This document shows positions 1 through 6,667 of a DNA stretch of 9,695 nucleotides, one piece after another (position 1 is the stretch's first letter; each line of letters begins with the position of its first letter). The notes below the pieces were generated by a model. The model saw nothing but the letters and a program-made list of their open reading frames with translations, did not search any database and was not told the DNA's origin. This DNA comes from Elusimicrobia bacterium HGW-Elusimicrobia-2 (lineage in GTDB: Bacteria > CG03), in NCBI GenBank assembly GCA_002841685.1, contig PHAM01000064.1:1-9695 (forward strand), read 5' to 3'. Position numbers and translations under genes: made by a program.

Positions 1-18
1 GCAGTATAATAGTAAAAT

Positions 19-58
19 CAAGCAATCGGTAGTGACCACACTTTTATGAAATTGCTTG
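19..58. repeat. Inverted repeat with nested stem in the left intergenic region
   Basis: CAAGCAAT (19-26) and ATTGCTTG (51-58) are perfect 8-base complements, enclosing AGTG-ACCA-CACT (31-42), a smaller stem-loop. It sits downstream of the candidate leftward promoter, so it could be a leader RNA structure, an operator or a mobile-element end. No transposase is visible. Apart from this and the promoter I see nothing in 1-188. Confidence 0.35.
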
Positions 59-116
59 TGTAGCAAAGAACTTTTTGTCAGTTTGGCGAACTCGGGCTAA
101 CACTTCTCATAGCTCT

Positions 117-146
117 TTTCTATCATTTTCCGCCAAAATTTGTCAA
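117..146 (-). promoter_or_regulatory. Candidate leftward sigma70-type promoter
   Basis: On the minus strand TTGACA (146-141) is a full -35 match. TAGAAA (122-117) follows after 18 nt and is preceded by TG plus one base, an extended -10 arrangement. It lies about 43 nt beyond the last stop codon and would drive a gene off the left edge. Together with the lack of any ORF in 1-188 this suggests the six-gene run ends here. Confidence 0.4.
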
Positions 147-188
147 GGAGGAAAAAATTCCGGTGAAAAAAGGTAGCCGCCCGCAATC

Positions 189-1034
189 TCAGAATTTGAT
201 GCCGACGCTCGTTATGTACGCGTAGCCCAGAGCCCCGTGCGGGAGAAAAGCGAAATCCGCGAAATAGCCCCCGTCCTGCCAGCCCAGACCGAAACTGAGG
301 TTCAGGTCATCCTGATAAGACGAACCTATTCTCAGCGTGAGATTTTTCTGCCGCTTGAATTCAATGCCGAGAAGATACTGTATCTTCTCATATCCGGTGA
401 GTTTCACTTCGCTGACAAGATATAACCGGCCCATTTTCTGAAGGGCGCCGATCTGCAAAGACCGGGGAAGTTCCTCTTTTTCATTTATTATTTTTTTCTT
501 TCCTCCGAAGTTCTCAACCACCGCGCCGAAAGCTGTCGTGCGGGAGGGCTGCGTCAAAAATCCTATATCCCACGCGTGATGATTGTAATCATTACCGTAA
601 ATTTTCTGGCTGAGCTGTTTATATGTCACGCCCGTGACGGTGTAACGCTTCAGCCGGAGGCCGTATGACATGCTGAGAACACCGTATCTGTCCGTGAAAT
701 CACCGAGCTTTTCACCTGCGGCATCCCGCGCCGTATCCTCAAAACTGTAATTCTGCCAGCTCAAACCGAAATGCCCGGCGTTGACGGCGGCGGCATTCTG
801 CTTTGTTGACATATACCACGCGTTCTGGGAAAAAGACGCCGCTCTTTCCTGCTTGAAAGCCAGCATCGCGGGATTGATCCGCCAGCAATCCCGGCCCTCC
901 CACAGCGCGGAGGCCCCGTTCATCGCCGCCAGCCGCGCCGACGCGGGTATCTTAAGAAAAGCGAAGCTCCTTGTGCCGGGGTCTTCCGCGAAAACGGAAA
1001 CCGCGCAAATCAAAAGCAATATTATTTTTTTCAT
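189..1034 (-). CDS. PorV/PorQ family outer-membrane barrel protein
   Basis: A short signal peptide (MKKIILLLICAVSVFA) leads to EDPGTRSFAFLKIPASARLAAMNGA, which is typical of PorV/PorQ proteins, and then RINPAML at the usual NPA position. About 280 residues of alternating strands end GYAYITSVGIKF, a C-terminal Phe suited to BAM insertion. Length fits the PorV/PorQ family (roughly 300). PorV binds the C-terminal domains of type IX cargo and passes them to the PorU sortase; PorQ also works in that complex. The gene directly follows one encoding a sorting-domain protein and overlaps its stop by 4 nt (ATGA), so it may be a dedicated partner, by inference. The only binding site is weak, so translation probably depends on coupling. 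No clear terminator follows the stop. Confidence 0.78.
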   Translation of the reverse strand: MKKIILLLICAVSVFAEDPGTRSFAFLKIPASARLAAMNGASALWEGRDCWRINPAMLAFKQERAASFSQNAWYMSTKQNAAAVNAGHFGLSWQNYSFEDTARDAAGEKLGDFTDRYGVLSMSYGLRLKRYTVTGVTYKQLSQKIYGNDYNHHAWDIGFLTQPSRTTAFGAVVENFGGKKKIINEKEELPRSLQIGALQKMGRLYLVSEVKLTGYEKIQYLLGIEFKRQKNLTLRIGSSYQDDLNLSFGLGWQDGGYFADFAFLPHGALGYAYITSVGIKF

Positions 1035-1888
1035 CTTATTATCGTCATCTTTCCTTTTGCTTTTCCCTTCAATGCCTTATAAACGATAAAATAATTTCCC
1101 GTGGCGACAATGCCGCCGTGCCTGTTCCTGCCGTCCCATTCGTTGGTGCCGGTCAAGCTGACCACGAGCATCCCGCTCACATCATATATCTCCACGCTCG
1201 CGTTGAGCGAGCCCTTATCGGCCGGCGAGATGATCGTGCAGCTGTTTGAACCCGTTGGCCTGAAAGGATTGGGCGCCGAGTAGCAGACGCTCTCCTCCCT
1301 GAAACTTCCGTATTGAGAGGATTTAGGCGTGGGGAAGGAATTCACATAGAAATCAGCGGCGTTATTATCGCTGTCGGCTCCGGCTGGATCTCTTGTGAGG
1401 GATCCCCCCCCTCCCGCCACGGGAGCGCTTGCCCCGCCCTCGCCGTCAACATCTTGTATTGGCACATCATCGTAAGCCACCCTGTCCATTTCCACATCCG
1501 CGGAATTCACCAGCCGTATTCCCTGCCGAGAGCTGTTGCTCATCTGCAGTTCATTGGAATATACGAAATCCGGATAATCCGCGCCCCAGTCGTACCGTGT
1601 GTGCACCTGCGACTGCGTCATAAGAAAAAAAGATTTGGCGCCTATGACAAAACTCTTTGTCGGCGAAGAGATCGTTATAAAATCCTCAAAGCCGTCGACA
1701 CTGTCCGACTTCTGTATCTTCCAGTTCGTTACGGTGATATCGGCGGATGTGTTGTTGTAAAGCTCGATCCACTCATAGCCCTCATCGGCGCCGTCGGGGT
1801 CATAGACAAATTCGTTTATCACGACGCTGCCGGCGAACAATCTGCCGCATGCGGCAATGACCATGAATAGAAATAAAGCCCGCCTCAT
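1031..1888 (-). CDS. Lamin-tail-domain surface protein with type IX-like C-terminal domain
   Basis: The export signal (MRRALFLFMVIAAC) may be cut after LFA at residue 19, or processed as a lipoprotein at C14, since IAAC fits a lipobox. Residues about 21-190 carry the lamin tail domain signature: VVINEFVYDPDG, DEGYEWIELYN, WKI, FLMTQSQ, IRLVNSADVEMDRVAYDD. A Gly/Ala-rich linker with GGGGS follows. Residues about 201-285 are a FlgD-Ig/type IX-like sorting domain: APNPFRP, SVEIYDVSGMLVVSL, NEWDGRN, ATGNYFIVYKA and a final KMTIIR. In bacteria, lamin tail domains often accompany secreted nucleases and other surface proteins; here no catalytic domain is attached, so a binding or adhesion role is inferred. 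Start ATG 1888 overlaps the upstream stop (ATGA), with GGAG close in front. Its own stop overlaps the next start. Confidence 0.85.
   Translation of the reverse strand: MRRALFLFMVIAACGRLFAGSVVINEFVYDPDGADEGYEWIELYNNTSADITVTNWKIQKSDSVDGFEDFITISSPTKSFVIGAKSFFLMTQSQVHTRYDWGADYPDFVYSNELQMSNSSRQGIRLVNSADVEMDRVAYDDVPIQDVDGEGGASAPVAGGGGSLTRDPAGADSDNNAADFYVNSFPTPKSSQYGSFREESVCYSAPNPFRPTGSNSCTIISPADKGSLNASVEIYDVSGMLVVSLTGTNEWDGRNRHGGIVATGNYFIVYKALKGKAKGKMTIIR
1404..1411 (-). repeat. G8 homopolymer tract in a surface-protein gene
   Basis: The coding strand reads a run of eight G in the linker (GGGGS) between the lamin tail domain and the C-terminal sorting-type domain. Runs of this length are prone to slippage. 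A one-base change would remove the C-terminal domain and could also break coupling to the downstream PorV/PorQ-like gene. Phase variation is a possibility, not shown. Confidence 0.6.
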
Positions 1889-3120
1889 AATCTCCAGTCC
1901 AGCGACACATTGAACATGTGCATGGACTCCTGAATTCTCGCGTCATAAGAAGTGCTGAACCTCTGCCAGCTCTCCAGATAATTACGCCTGCCGTAAGCGT
2001 AGCCCAGATCCATGTACATGTTGGATGAGATGTAATATCCGAATCCGGCCGTGAGATATGCCCTCTCGACGGAAGTTCTCTCGTAAGAGGGAATGAAAGC
2101 CATTCCGTAACGGATCTGCAGGGTGCTGCTCAGATCATTCTCTATTCCGAGGTGATAAGACACACTGTCTTTGTAATTGTGTTTTACAAGCGTCACGGGA
2201 TCGATAAAACTCATGTCCGACCAGAAGGTCTTCACAATGTCAAAATAAATAGAGGCCGAAACGGCGCCGGCCCAGATGTGGTTCAGCCCGAAGACGAGCT
2301 TGCGCGGAAGATCCAGCGCACCTTTCTCTTTCCGGCTATCGGTGCCGCTTGTGTATTTGACATCATAGTCGAGCCCCGCCGGAGCGGTGTACGCCAAACC
2401 GTAATTCCAAAGCCCCCTGTCCCGGTAAAGAGACAAATTCGTGCGGCTTCCCGAAAAATCATATTCCCTTTTTTCCCGCTTCGTGGAGGCTTCGCTTGTG
2501 CCGATTATGCTCGTCTCAATTGAAGGATTGCCGCTTATTATCTCATGAGTCATGCCCCATGACCAGCCTCCTGAAAATTTTAAGGCCGCGGCAATATCAA
2601 AACTCCTTATATTTCCGGAACCCTTGTAATCAAATTTACCGATATAGCTCCCTCCGGAATAAGCTTCTGCCTCGTGTTTATAGGAAAAATTCATCAGTTG
2701 TATCATGCCCATACCCAGTCTCACCCTGTCGCTGAAAGCGTAAACGAAAGCCGTCTCCGGAATTTCAAAATAGGAATTGGCATTATAATACGCCCCGCCT
2801 CCATCGGCCGACCAGTTGTTGTCGGGAATCACTCTTTCCGAGACAGTAACAAGAGGAAGAGAAAAATAAAACCTGCTCCCGTCAAAAGCCGACATGGACG
2901 CGGCATTGCTGAAAAGACAGGTAGCGTTCTTCGCGGATGAGACTGACGTTAAACCCAGAGCGAGGGATTTCGCGCCGCCGGAATACACGGGGTCGCCCAG
3001 ATCAAGCATCCCCAAATTGGTAAAAGCCGGCGACGGAATTGTCAGAGCAGCCAGAAGCGCCGGAATTAAAATTTTTATCGTTTTTTTTCCGCCACAGGCG
3101 GATTTCACTCCTTTCAACAT
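1885..3120 (-). CDS. Outer-membrane barrel protein, OmpP1/FadL/PorV-like
   Basis: A signal peptide with a basic n-region (KKTIK) and hydrophobic core ends near PSPA (residue 32). The mature protein begins FTNLGMLDLGDP, then GGAKSLALGLTSV and FSNAASMSAFDGSRF. This is the position and style of the NPA-G-L segment found near the N-terminus of FadL/OmpP1/TodX and PorV-type barrels, with the usual Pro replaced. The rest is alternating beta strands with many Tyr, Ser and Gly (for example AYGRRNYLESW near the C-terminus), fitting a barrel of about 14 strands, though I cannot count strands reliably. In the wider family FadL carries hydrophobic compounds and PorV escorts type IX cargo; I cannot decide between them. 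ATG 3120 is set by a consensus AGGAGG. The stop overlaps the next start by 4 nt (ATGA). Confidence 0.68.
   Translation of the reverse strand: MLKGVKSACGGKKTIKILIPALLAALTIPSPAFTNLGMLDLGDPVYSGGAKSLALGLTSVSSAKNATCLFSNAASMSAFDGSRFYFSLPLVTVSERVIPDNNWSADGGGAYYNANSYFEIPETAFVYAFSDRVRLGMGMIQLMNFSYKHEAEAYSGGSYIGKFDYKGSGNIRSFDIAAALKFSGGWSWGMTHEIISGNPSIETSIIGTSEASTKREKREYDFSGSRTNLSLYRDRGLWNYGLAYTAPAGLDYDVKYTSGTDSRKEKGALDLPRKLVFGLNHIWAGAVSASIYFDIVKTFWSDMSFIDPVTLVKHNYKDSVSYHLGIENDLSSTLQIRYGMAFIPSYERTSVERAYLTAGFGYYISSNMYMDLGYAYGRRNYLESWQRFSTSYDARIQESMHMFNVSLDWRL
3088..3102. repeat. Perfect 6-bp inverted repeat with 3-nt loop at a gene start
   Basis: TCCGCC-TGT-GGCGGA on the minus strand, flanked by a run of A8. 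It lies 19-33 nt into the OmpP1/FadL-like gene and encodes part of the signal-peptide n-region. It is a stable GC hairpin close behind a consensus Shine-Dalgarno site. It could tune translation, or be an interspersed palindrome of the kind seen in many copies in some genomes. A single copy is seen here. Confidence 0.5.
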
Positions 3121-3125
3121 AATAA

Positions 3126-3131
3126 CCTCCT
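3126..3131 (-). promoter_or_regulatory. Consensus Shine-Dalgarno AGGAGG
   Basis: AGGAGG sits 5 nt before the ATG at 3120, immediately after the stop of the 700-residue barrel gene. It is the strongest binding site in the window and fixes the start of the next barrel protein. It implies that this protein is made independently and perhaps in larger amounts than its neighbours, which have weak sites or rely on coupling. Confidence 0.8.
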
Positions 3132-3133
3132 AA

Positions 3134-5236
3134 TCAAAATTTAAAAATATATTTCATCTCAAATGTCTCAGCGACATCGTTCATCACATCTTCTCCGCTA
3201 TATTCGTAAGTACCGTCGGTATAGTCGTATGTGCCGTATTCAGGCATATAGAATTCCGGCGGATAATGATACATCTTTCTTGTGTATTTCATCGACACGC
3301 TCGCATTCTTTGAGAACTTCATGCTCGGGCTTATTGATATCATGGTGTACTTCTTCTTTCCGTCGCCGGGATCTTTGGAATAGCTGACCTTGGAAAGCAG
3401 CTGAAAGCTCTTGGTGAATCTGTATTTGAGCTCCGCGGAAGAGGCGCTGTCGACCCAGAGCCATTGATTATCCTGTATGAGTTGTCTTCTGTCATACTGC
3501 CACTTTATTCTCGCGTCCGCCGACGGGCTCCAGGTCATCTGCAGGCGGAACTGATTTATTTCCTGAGGTATTTGATAATAATCGCTGGTGTCATACATCT
3601 TCATCTTATCATCCTCATTCTGTATCGTATAACGGCACATCATCTTAAGTTTCTTCGTCACCGGATACTGGCCCTGGAGATAGGTCTTGTAAAAAGTTTT
3701 GAGCGTTATTGCTTTAAGAGGATTGAGCTCTCTCCATATCTCGCCCGCCCATTTTATGTTCAGTTTTTTAGTTTTCGTCGTCATCTCGGAAAACATCTTC
3801 TCATAGGGGTTATCGCCGGAAATACGGTAATTGTAGTAATCGGAATCAAAACGGTGCAGGCCCAGAAGGAGTGTCGTGTAGGAAAAACTGTAAACGCTGG
3901 CGAACTGGAAGGCCTTGCCCAATTCCCTTTTCTTTGTTCTGTCTATATTGCTCTCATAGGCATCATGTACTGAAAGAGCATAATCCAGAAAAAATTTTCC
4001 GTTGCCCTGCGAGGTCTTAACGCCGGCGGAAAAAATATCGTTTCGGCCTCCGGAGAACTTGTAGCGTATGTATTTTATATCCGTCTCGCCCCATGCGGTA
4101 ATATCCTCTTCTTCCATCCAGTCGTCAGCTCTTTCCACCGGCATGACTTCCGGGGAGAAGATTTCGTGATAACTGAGGAAATGCACCTCATAATTAGGGA
4201 GAGGCACAGACACATAAAAACCGCAGGCCCTGTCTTCCATATTGTTGACGAGATTGAATTTGTCCTGATTGTTGTAGGCGAAACTCACGCTGGATGGCAC
4301 GGACTTCGCGGTGCCGTCGGGATTGAGTTTGGCCGTGAGAAATTTGTCCGAATAGAACGCCGCCCATGTCATGTAAGGCATGGTCTTCTGAACGGCTATT
4401 CCGTAAAAACCGGCGTTTTTATTAGACGACCTGTAGGGCTCAACGCCTTTTTTTTCGCGGCTGACGGCGGATATCGTCTTTGAAACCGAGCCGAGCCCGA
4501 GCCCGCGCTCAAATGTGAGCTTGAACGCGCCGAGCACAAAAGTGTCAAATCCCAGATAATCTTTCGCGTAAAGATAATTGCTCACGAGATAATATCTGCG
4601 CAGATTCTCCCATGTCATCCCCTGCCCCCACGCGTCCCTTTTCACCGCGAAAGAAAGCTCCATGTTGGTGCCGTAAAAATACCTCAGCCGGGCGAGCTGG
4701 GATTCGGGATTGTGAAAATTCGAGGGAGCCTCCGCCTGTTTGTCGGAAAAAGGCATCGTCAGTTTCTGCGTGATCCTGAGATCGCCTTTAAGCAATTCTT
4801 TCTCCTCTTCCACATAGACGGTCAAAAAAGGCCTTATCATCCTGTATATCTCATCCGTCATACCTGCCACATCTTTGAGTTCTTCCACGTCCCTGAATCC
4901 GCCGCGGCGCACGCGGTGCCGTATTATCTCAACCACCAGGCCCGGCGGGAGCATCGGGAGTTTCATAAGATCCGGGCGGTTTACGGTGTTGAGGTCAAGA
5001 GGGTTGGCCCTGAAATCTTCAAGTTCCTTGGTGTCTATATCGTCAAAGCCTATTTTTTCGTCTTCAACATCCTCCACGATCTCGTCGTATATGTTCTCGA
5101 GCTCATTTTCCGGGATGTCCGCGAAACAGGGCGCGGCAAAAGAAAGAATAACAAAAACGGATAGATATTTGAAAAACTGATTCAGCCCGGCGGCTGCCAT
5201 CCTCTCATACCGCATCTTGTCTCTTGCATACAGCAT
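3134..5236 (-). CDS. Large outer-membrane beta-barrel protein with N-terminal ComEA-like HhH domain
   Basis: A signal peptide ends at about PCFA (residue 39). It is followed by a strongly acidic stretch (41-75) and then a ComEA-like HhH domain at 79-140: LDLNTVNRPDLMKLP, IIRHRVRRGGF, VEELKDVAGM, IRPFLTV. From about 152 to 700 the sequence is alternating aromatic and polar strands ending MKYIFKF, a C-terminal Phe of the kind read by the BAM machinery. This suggests a large barrel with a periplasmic HhH plug or tether. Similar-sized HhH-plus-barrel proteins occur in Bacteroidota and Chlorobi genomes, without known function as far as I know. The first hairpin is PMLPPG and the second AGMTDE, so the canonical GIG loops are degraded. 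The ATG at 5236 lacks a good binding site; ATG 5215 and 5200 also precede the signal peptide. It follows the barrel-HhH-TPR gene by 6 nt. Confidence 0.75.
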   Translation of the reverse strand: MLYARDKMRYERMAAAGLNQFFKYLSVFVILSFAAPCFADIPENELENIYDEIVEDVEDEKIGFDDIDTKELEDFRANPLDLNTVNRPDLMKLPMLPPGLVVEIIRHRVRRGGFRDVEELKDVAGMTDEIYRMIRPFLTVYVEEEKELLKGDLRITQKLTMPFSDKQAEAPSNFHNPESQLARLRYFYGTNMELSFAVKRDAWGQGMTWENLRRYYLVSNYLYAKDYLGFDTFVLGAFKLTFERGLGLGSVSKTISAVSREKKGVEPYRSSNKNAGFYGIAVQKTMPYMTWAAFYSDKFLTAKLNPDGTAKSVPSSVSFAYNNQDKFNLVNNMEDRACGFYVSVPLPNYEVHFLSYHEIFSPEVMPVERADDWMEEEDITAWGETDIKYIRYKFSGGRNDIFSAGVKTSQGNGKFFLDYALSVHDAYESNIDRTKKRELGKAFQFASVYSFSYTTLLLGLHRFDSDYYNYRISGDNPYEKMFSEMTTKTKKLNIKWAGEIWRELNPLKAITLKTFYKTYLQGQYPVTKKLKMMCRYTIQNEDDKMKMYDTSDYYQIPQEINQFRLQMTWSPSADARIKWQYDRRQLIQDNQWLWVDSASSAELKYRFTKSFQLLSKVSYSKDPGDGKKKYTMISISPSMKFSKNASVSMKYTRKMYHYPPEFYMPEYGTYDYTDGTYEYSGEDVMNDVAETFEMKYIFKF

Positions 5237-5242
5237 TTTGCG

Positions 5243-6667
5243 TCATTGTCCAATTTCCTGTTTGCATTTTTCAATAATACGCAGCGACTGGGGATGAGAA
5301 GGATCTATTTCAAGTATTTTTTCAAATTCTGTTATAGCCTGCGAATATTTTTTGGCCTGATACAGCTTCAGCCCCCGGAAATACAGCTGTTTCTTCAGTT
5401 TCTCGGCTTCTTCCGGCGTTAATTTTTTCTCCGCTTCCTCTGGTTTTTCTTCCCTCACCGGCGGAGCGTATTCCAGCCCCTCCGGTTTCCCCGACGGCGC
5501 GGTGAGAGTTATATAATCCTTTATCTTATCAAACTGCTTCTTAGTAAAACGCGGCACCTTCAGCAGATCCTCTTTGGCCGTAAACGGCCTGCTGTTATTC
5601 CTGTAATCCACAATCCTGACCGCCGTCACCTTTCCTATGCCCGGCAGCGCGTCAAAATCGGCGACTTCCGCCTTGTTGATATCGATAAGCTCAGCGGGCT
5701 TCTCTCCCGGCGCGACCTGCACGACCGTGCGCGGCTGTTTCTTTTCCTTTTTATAATATTCCGTCGGGGCCGCCGTCTCCCTTTTCTCTCCCCATCTTAA
5801 AGACGCCGAAAAAACATGCTGATTGTTGAGCACTTCATGGGTCTGGAAAGCGTAGTCAAAATCTATCCGGTTGAGCATTATGCCGAAACCGAAAGAAGCC
5901 CTCTGCTGTTCCGGCTGAACGCCGAATCTCACGCAGAAGGACGGCACCACATTTATCTCGGCGCCGATCTTGAGAATATCCTCTTCCCTGTCGGCGGGCA
6001 TATTCCAGTCAATGACAGTTATCAAACCCCTGAAAGGACGATAGCACAGGCTGCCGGTCAGATCCCTGTAGAGGGTTTCCGAAGCTATCTGGGGCCGGTT
6101 GAGTCCTCTTGAGAAAACGCCTATGGAAAGTTGTGTGGATATCACACCCAGCGCCCCCGCGTCAAAAGACAGCGCCGAAGCACTGCCGCCGCCTTCTATT
6201 TGAAGGCCGAGATTCCTGATGTTATAACCGAAATAAGCGCCCGGAACGAGCATGAAACTGTGCGTAAAAATCAGTTCGCTTTCCTTATAGTATGACGCGC
6301 CGAAGGAAACATAATTGAAAGCGAAGGAGCCTGCCGTCTTTGTGGGGAGCATAAAACCCGCGCCGCTGTGTTTCATATCGGCTTCGCCGTAAAGAGAGGT
6401 CTGCGAAAATGACAGCGCCGAGGCGCTCAGAAGATTAAGTCCGGCGGGATTGAAAAAAGGAGCGCTGTAATCATTGGCAAGCGAAGTGTATGCTCCGCCC
6501 ATGGCCGCGGGGCGCGCGTAAAGAGGCTTGTCCTCAAAAGCGGCGTAACCACAAGTAACCAAAAGAAAAAGAAAAAGGAAAAGGGGACGGTGGAAAGTGA
6601 TTTTCTGAGAAAACCAATAATTCCTAAAAAATATTAAGGACGTCCCAATATTCACAATATTCATCAT
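5243..6667 (-). CDS. PorV-like barrel fused to ComEA-type HhH domain and TPR
   Basis: Four parts in order. A long N-terminal extension leads into a hydrophobic export signal (residues about 28-43, ending CGYAA). Residues about 44-293 look like a PorV/PorQ/UPF0164-type outer-membrane barrel: ARPAAMGGAYTSLANDYSAP then FFNPAGL, followed by alternating strands. Residues 328-388 are a ComEA-like HhH domain (IDINKAEVADFDALPGIGK, YRNNSRPF, DLLKVPRF, IKDYITL). After a Glu/Lys-rich linker, residues about 427-470 form a TPR-like unit (YFRGLKLYQAKKYSQAI, EFEKILEIDPSHPQSL). The HhH and TPR would sit in the periplasm. The first hairpin keeps PGIG; the second (PRFTKK) has lost it. In known systems ComEA HhH binds incoming DNA; whether this one does is open. 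Start ATG 6667 has AGGA 8 nt upstream, or the adjacent ATG 6664. The roughly 27-residue region before the hydrophobic core is unusually long. Confidence 0.78.
   Translation of the reverse strand: MMNIVNIGTSLIFFRNYWFSQKITFHRPLFLFLFLLVTCGYAAFEDKPLYARPAAMGGAYTSLANDYSAPFFNPAGLNLLSASALSFSQTSLYGEADMKHSGAGFMLPTKTAGSFAFNYVSFGASYYKESELIFTHSFMLVPGAYFGYNIRNLGLQIEGGGSASALSFDAGALGVISTQLSIGVFSRGLNRPQIASETLYRDLTGSLCYRPFRGLITVIDWNMPADREEDILKIGAEINVVPSFCVRFGVQPEQQRASFGFGIMLNRIDFDYAFQTHEVLNNQHVFSASLRWGEKRETAAPTEYYKKEKKQPRTVVQVAPGEKPAELIDINKAEVADFDALPGIGKVTAVRIVDYRNNSRPFTAKEDLLKVPRFTKKQFDKIKDYITLTAPSGKPEGLEYAPPVREEKPEEAEKKLTPEEAEKLKKQLYFRGLKLYQAKKYSQAITEFEKILEIDPSHPQSLRIIEKCKQEIGQ
6626..6652 (-). terminator. 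Terminator-like hairpin with T6 tract inside a coding start
   Basis: On the minus strand AATATTGGG pairs with CCTTAATATT (allowing G-U pairs) around a short ACGT loop, followed directly by a run of six T. It lies within the first 14 codons of the barrel-HhH-TPR gene. The stem is AT-rich, so it would be a weak terminator or an attenuator. It may simply be chance in an AT-rich segment. Confidence 0.2.

Noticed and set aside
150-191. Intrinsic terminator after the PorV/PorQ-like gene
   Set aside because: A GC-rich stretch and T6 are present on the minus strand, but I could not build a convincing hairpin before the T run.
162-224. Short plus-strand gene after AGGAGG at 146-151
   Set aside because: The Shine-Dalgarno-like match is 12 nt from a GTG that opens only about 20 codons and runs into the opposite-strand barrel gene.
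1313-1870. Plus-strand open frame of 185 codons
   Set aside because: It is a shadow of the lamin-tail gene, which has clear domain signatures on the opposite strand.
3464-3973. Plus-strand open frame of 169 codons
   Set aside because: It lies antisense inside the 700-residue barrel gene, shows no recognisable domain and has no supporting binding site. The minus-strand frame has a signal peptide and a barrel pattern.
4166-5180. Several plus-strand open frames over the HhH end of the large barrel gene
   Set aside because: Low-complexity shadows (Ser-rich or His/Arg-rich) antisense to a well-supported gene.
6540-6560. Lipoprotein signal (LVTC) in the barrel-HhH-TPR protein
   Set aside because: Thr before the Cys is a poor lipobox, and an ordinary signal-peptide cut after CGYAA fits a barrel protein better.
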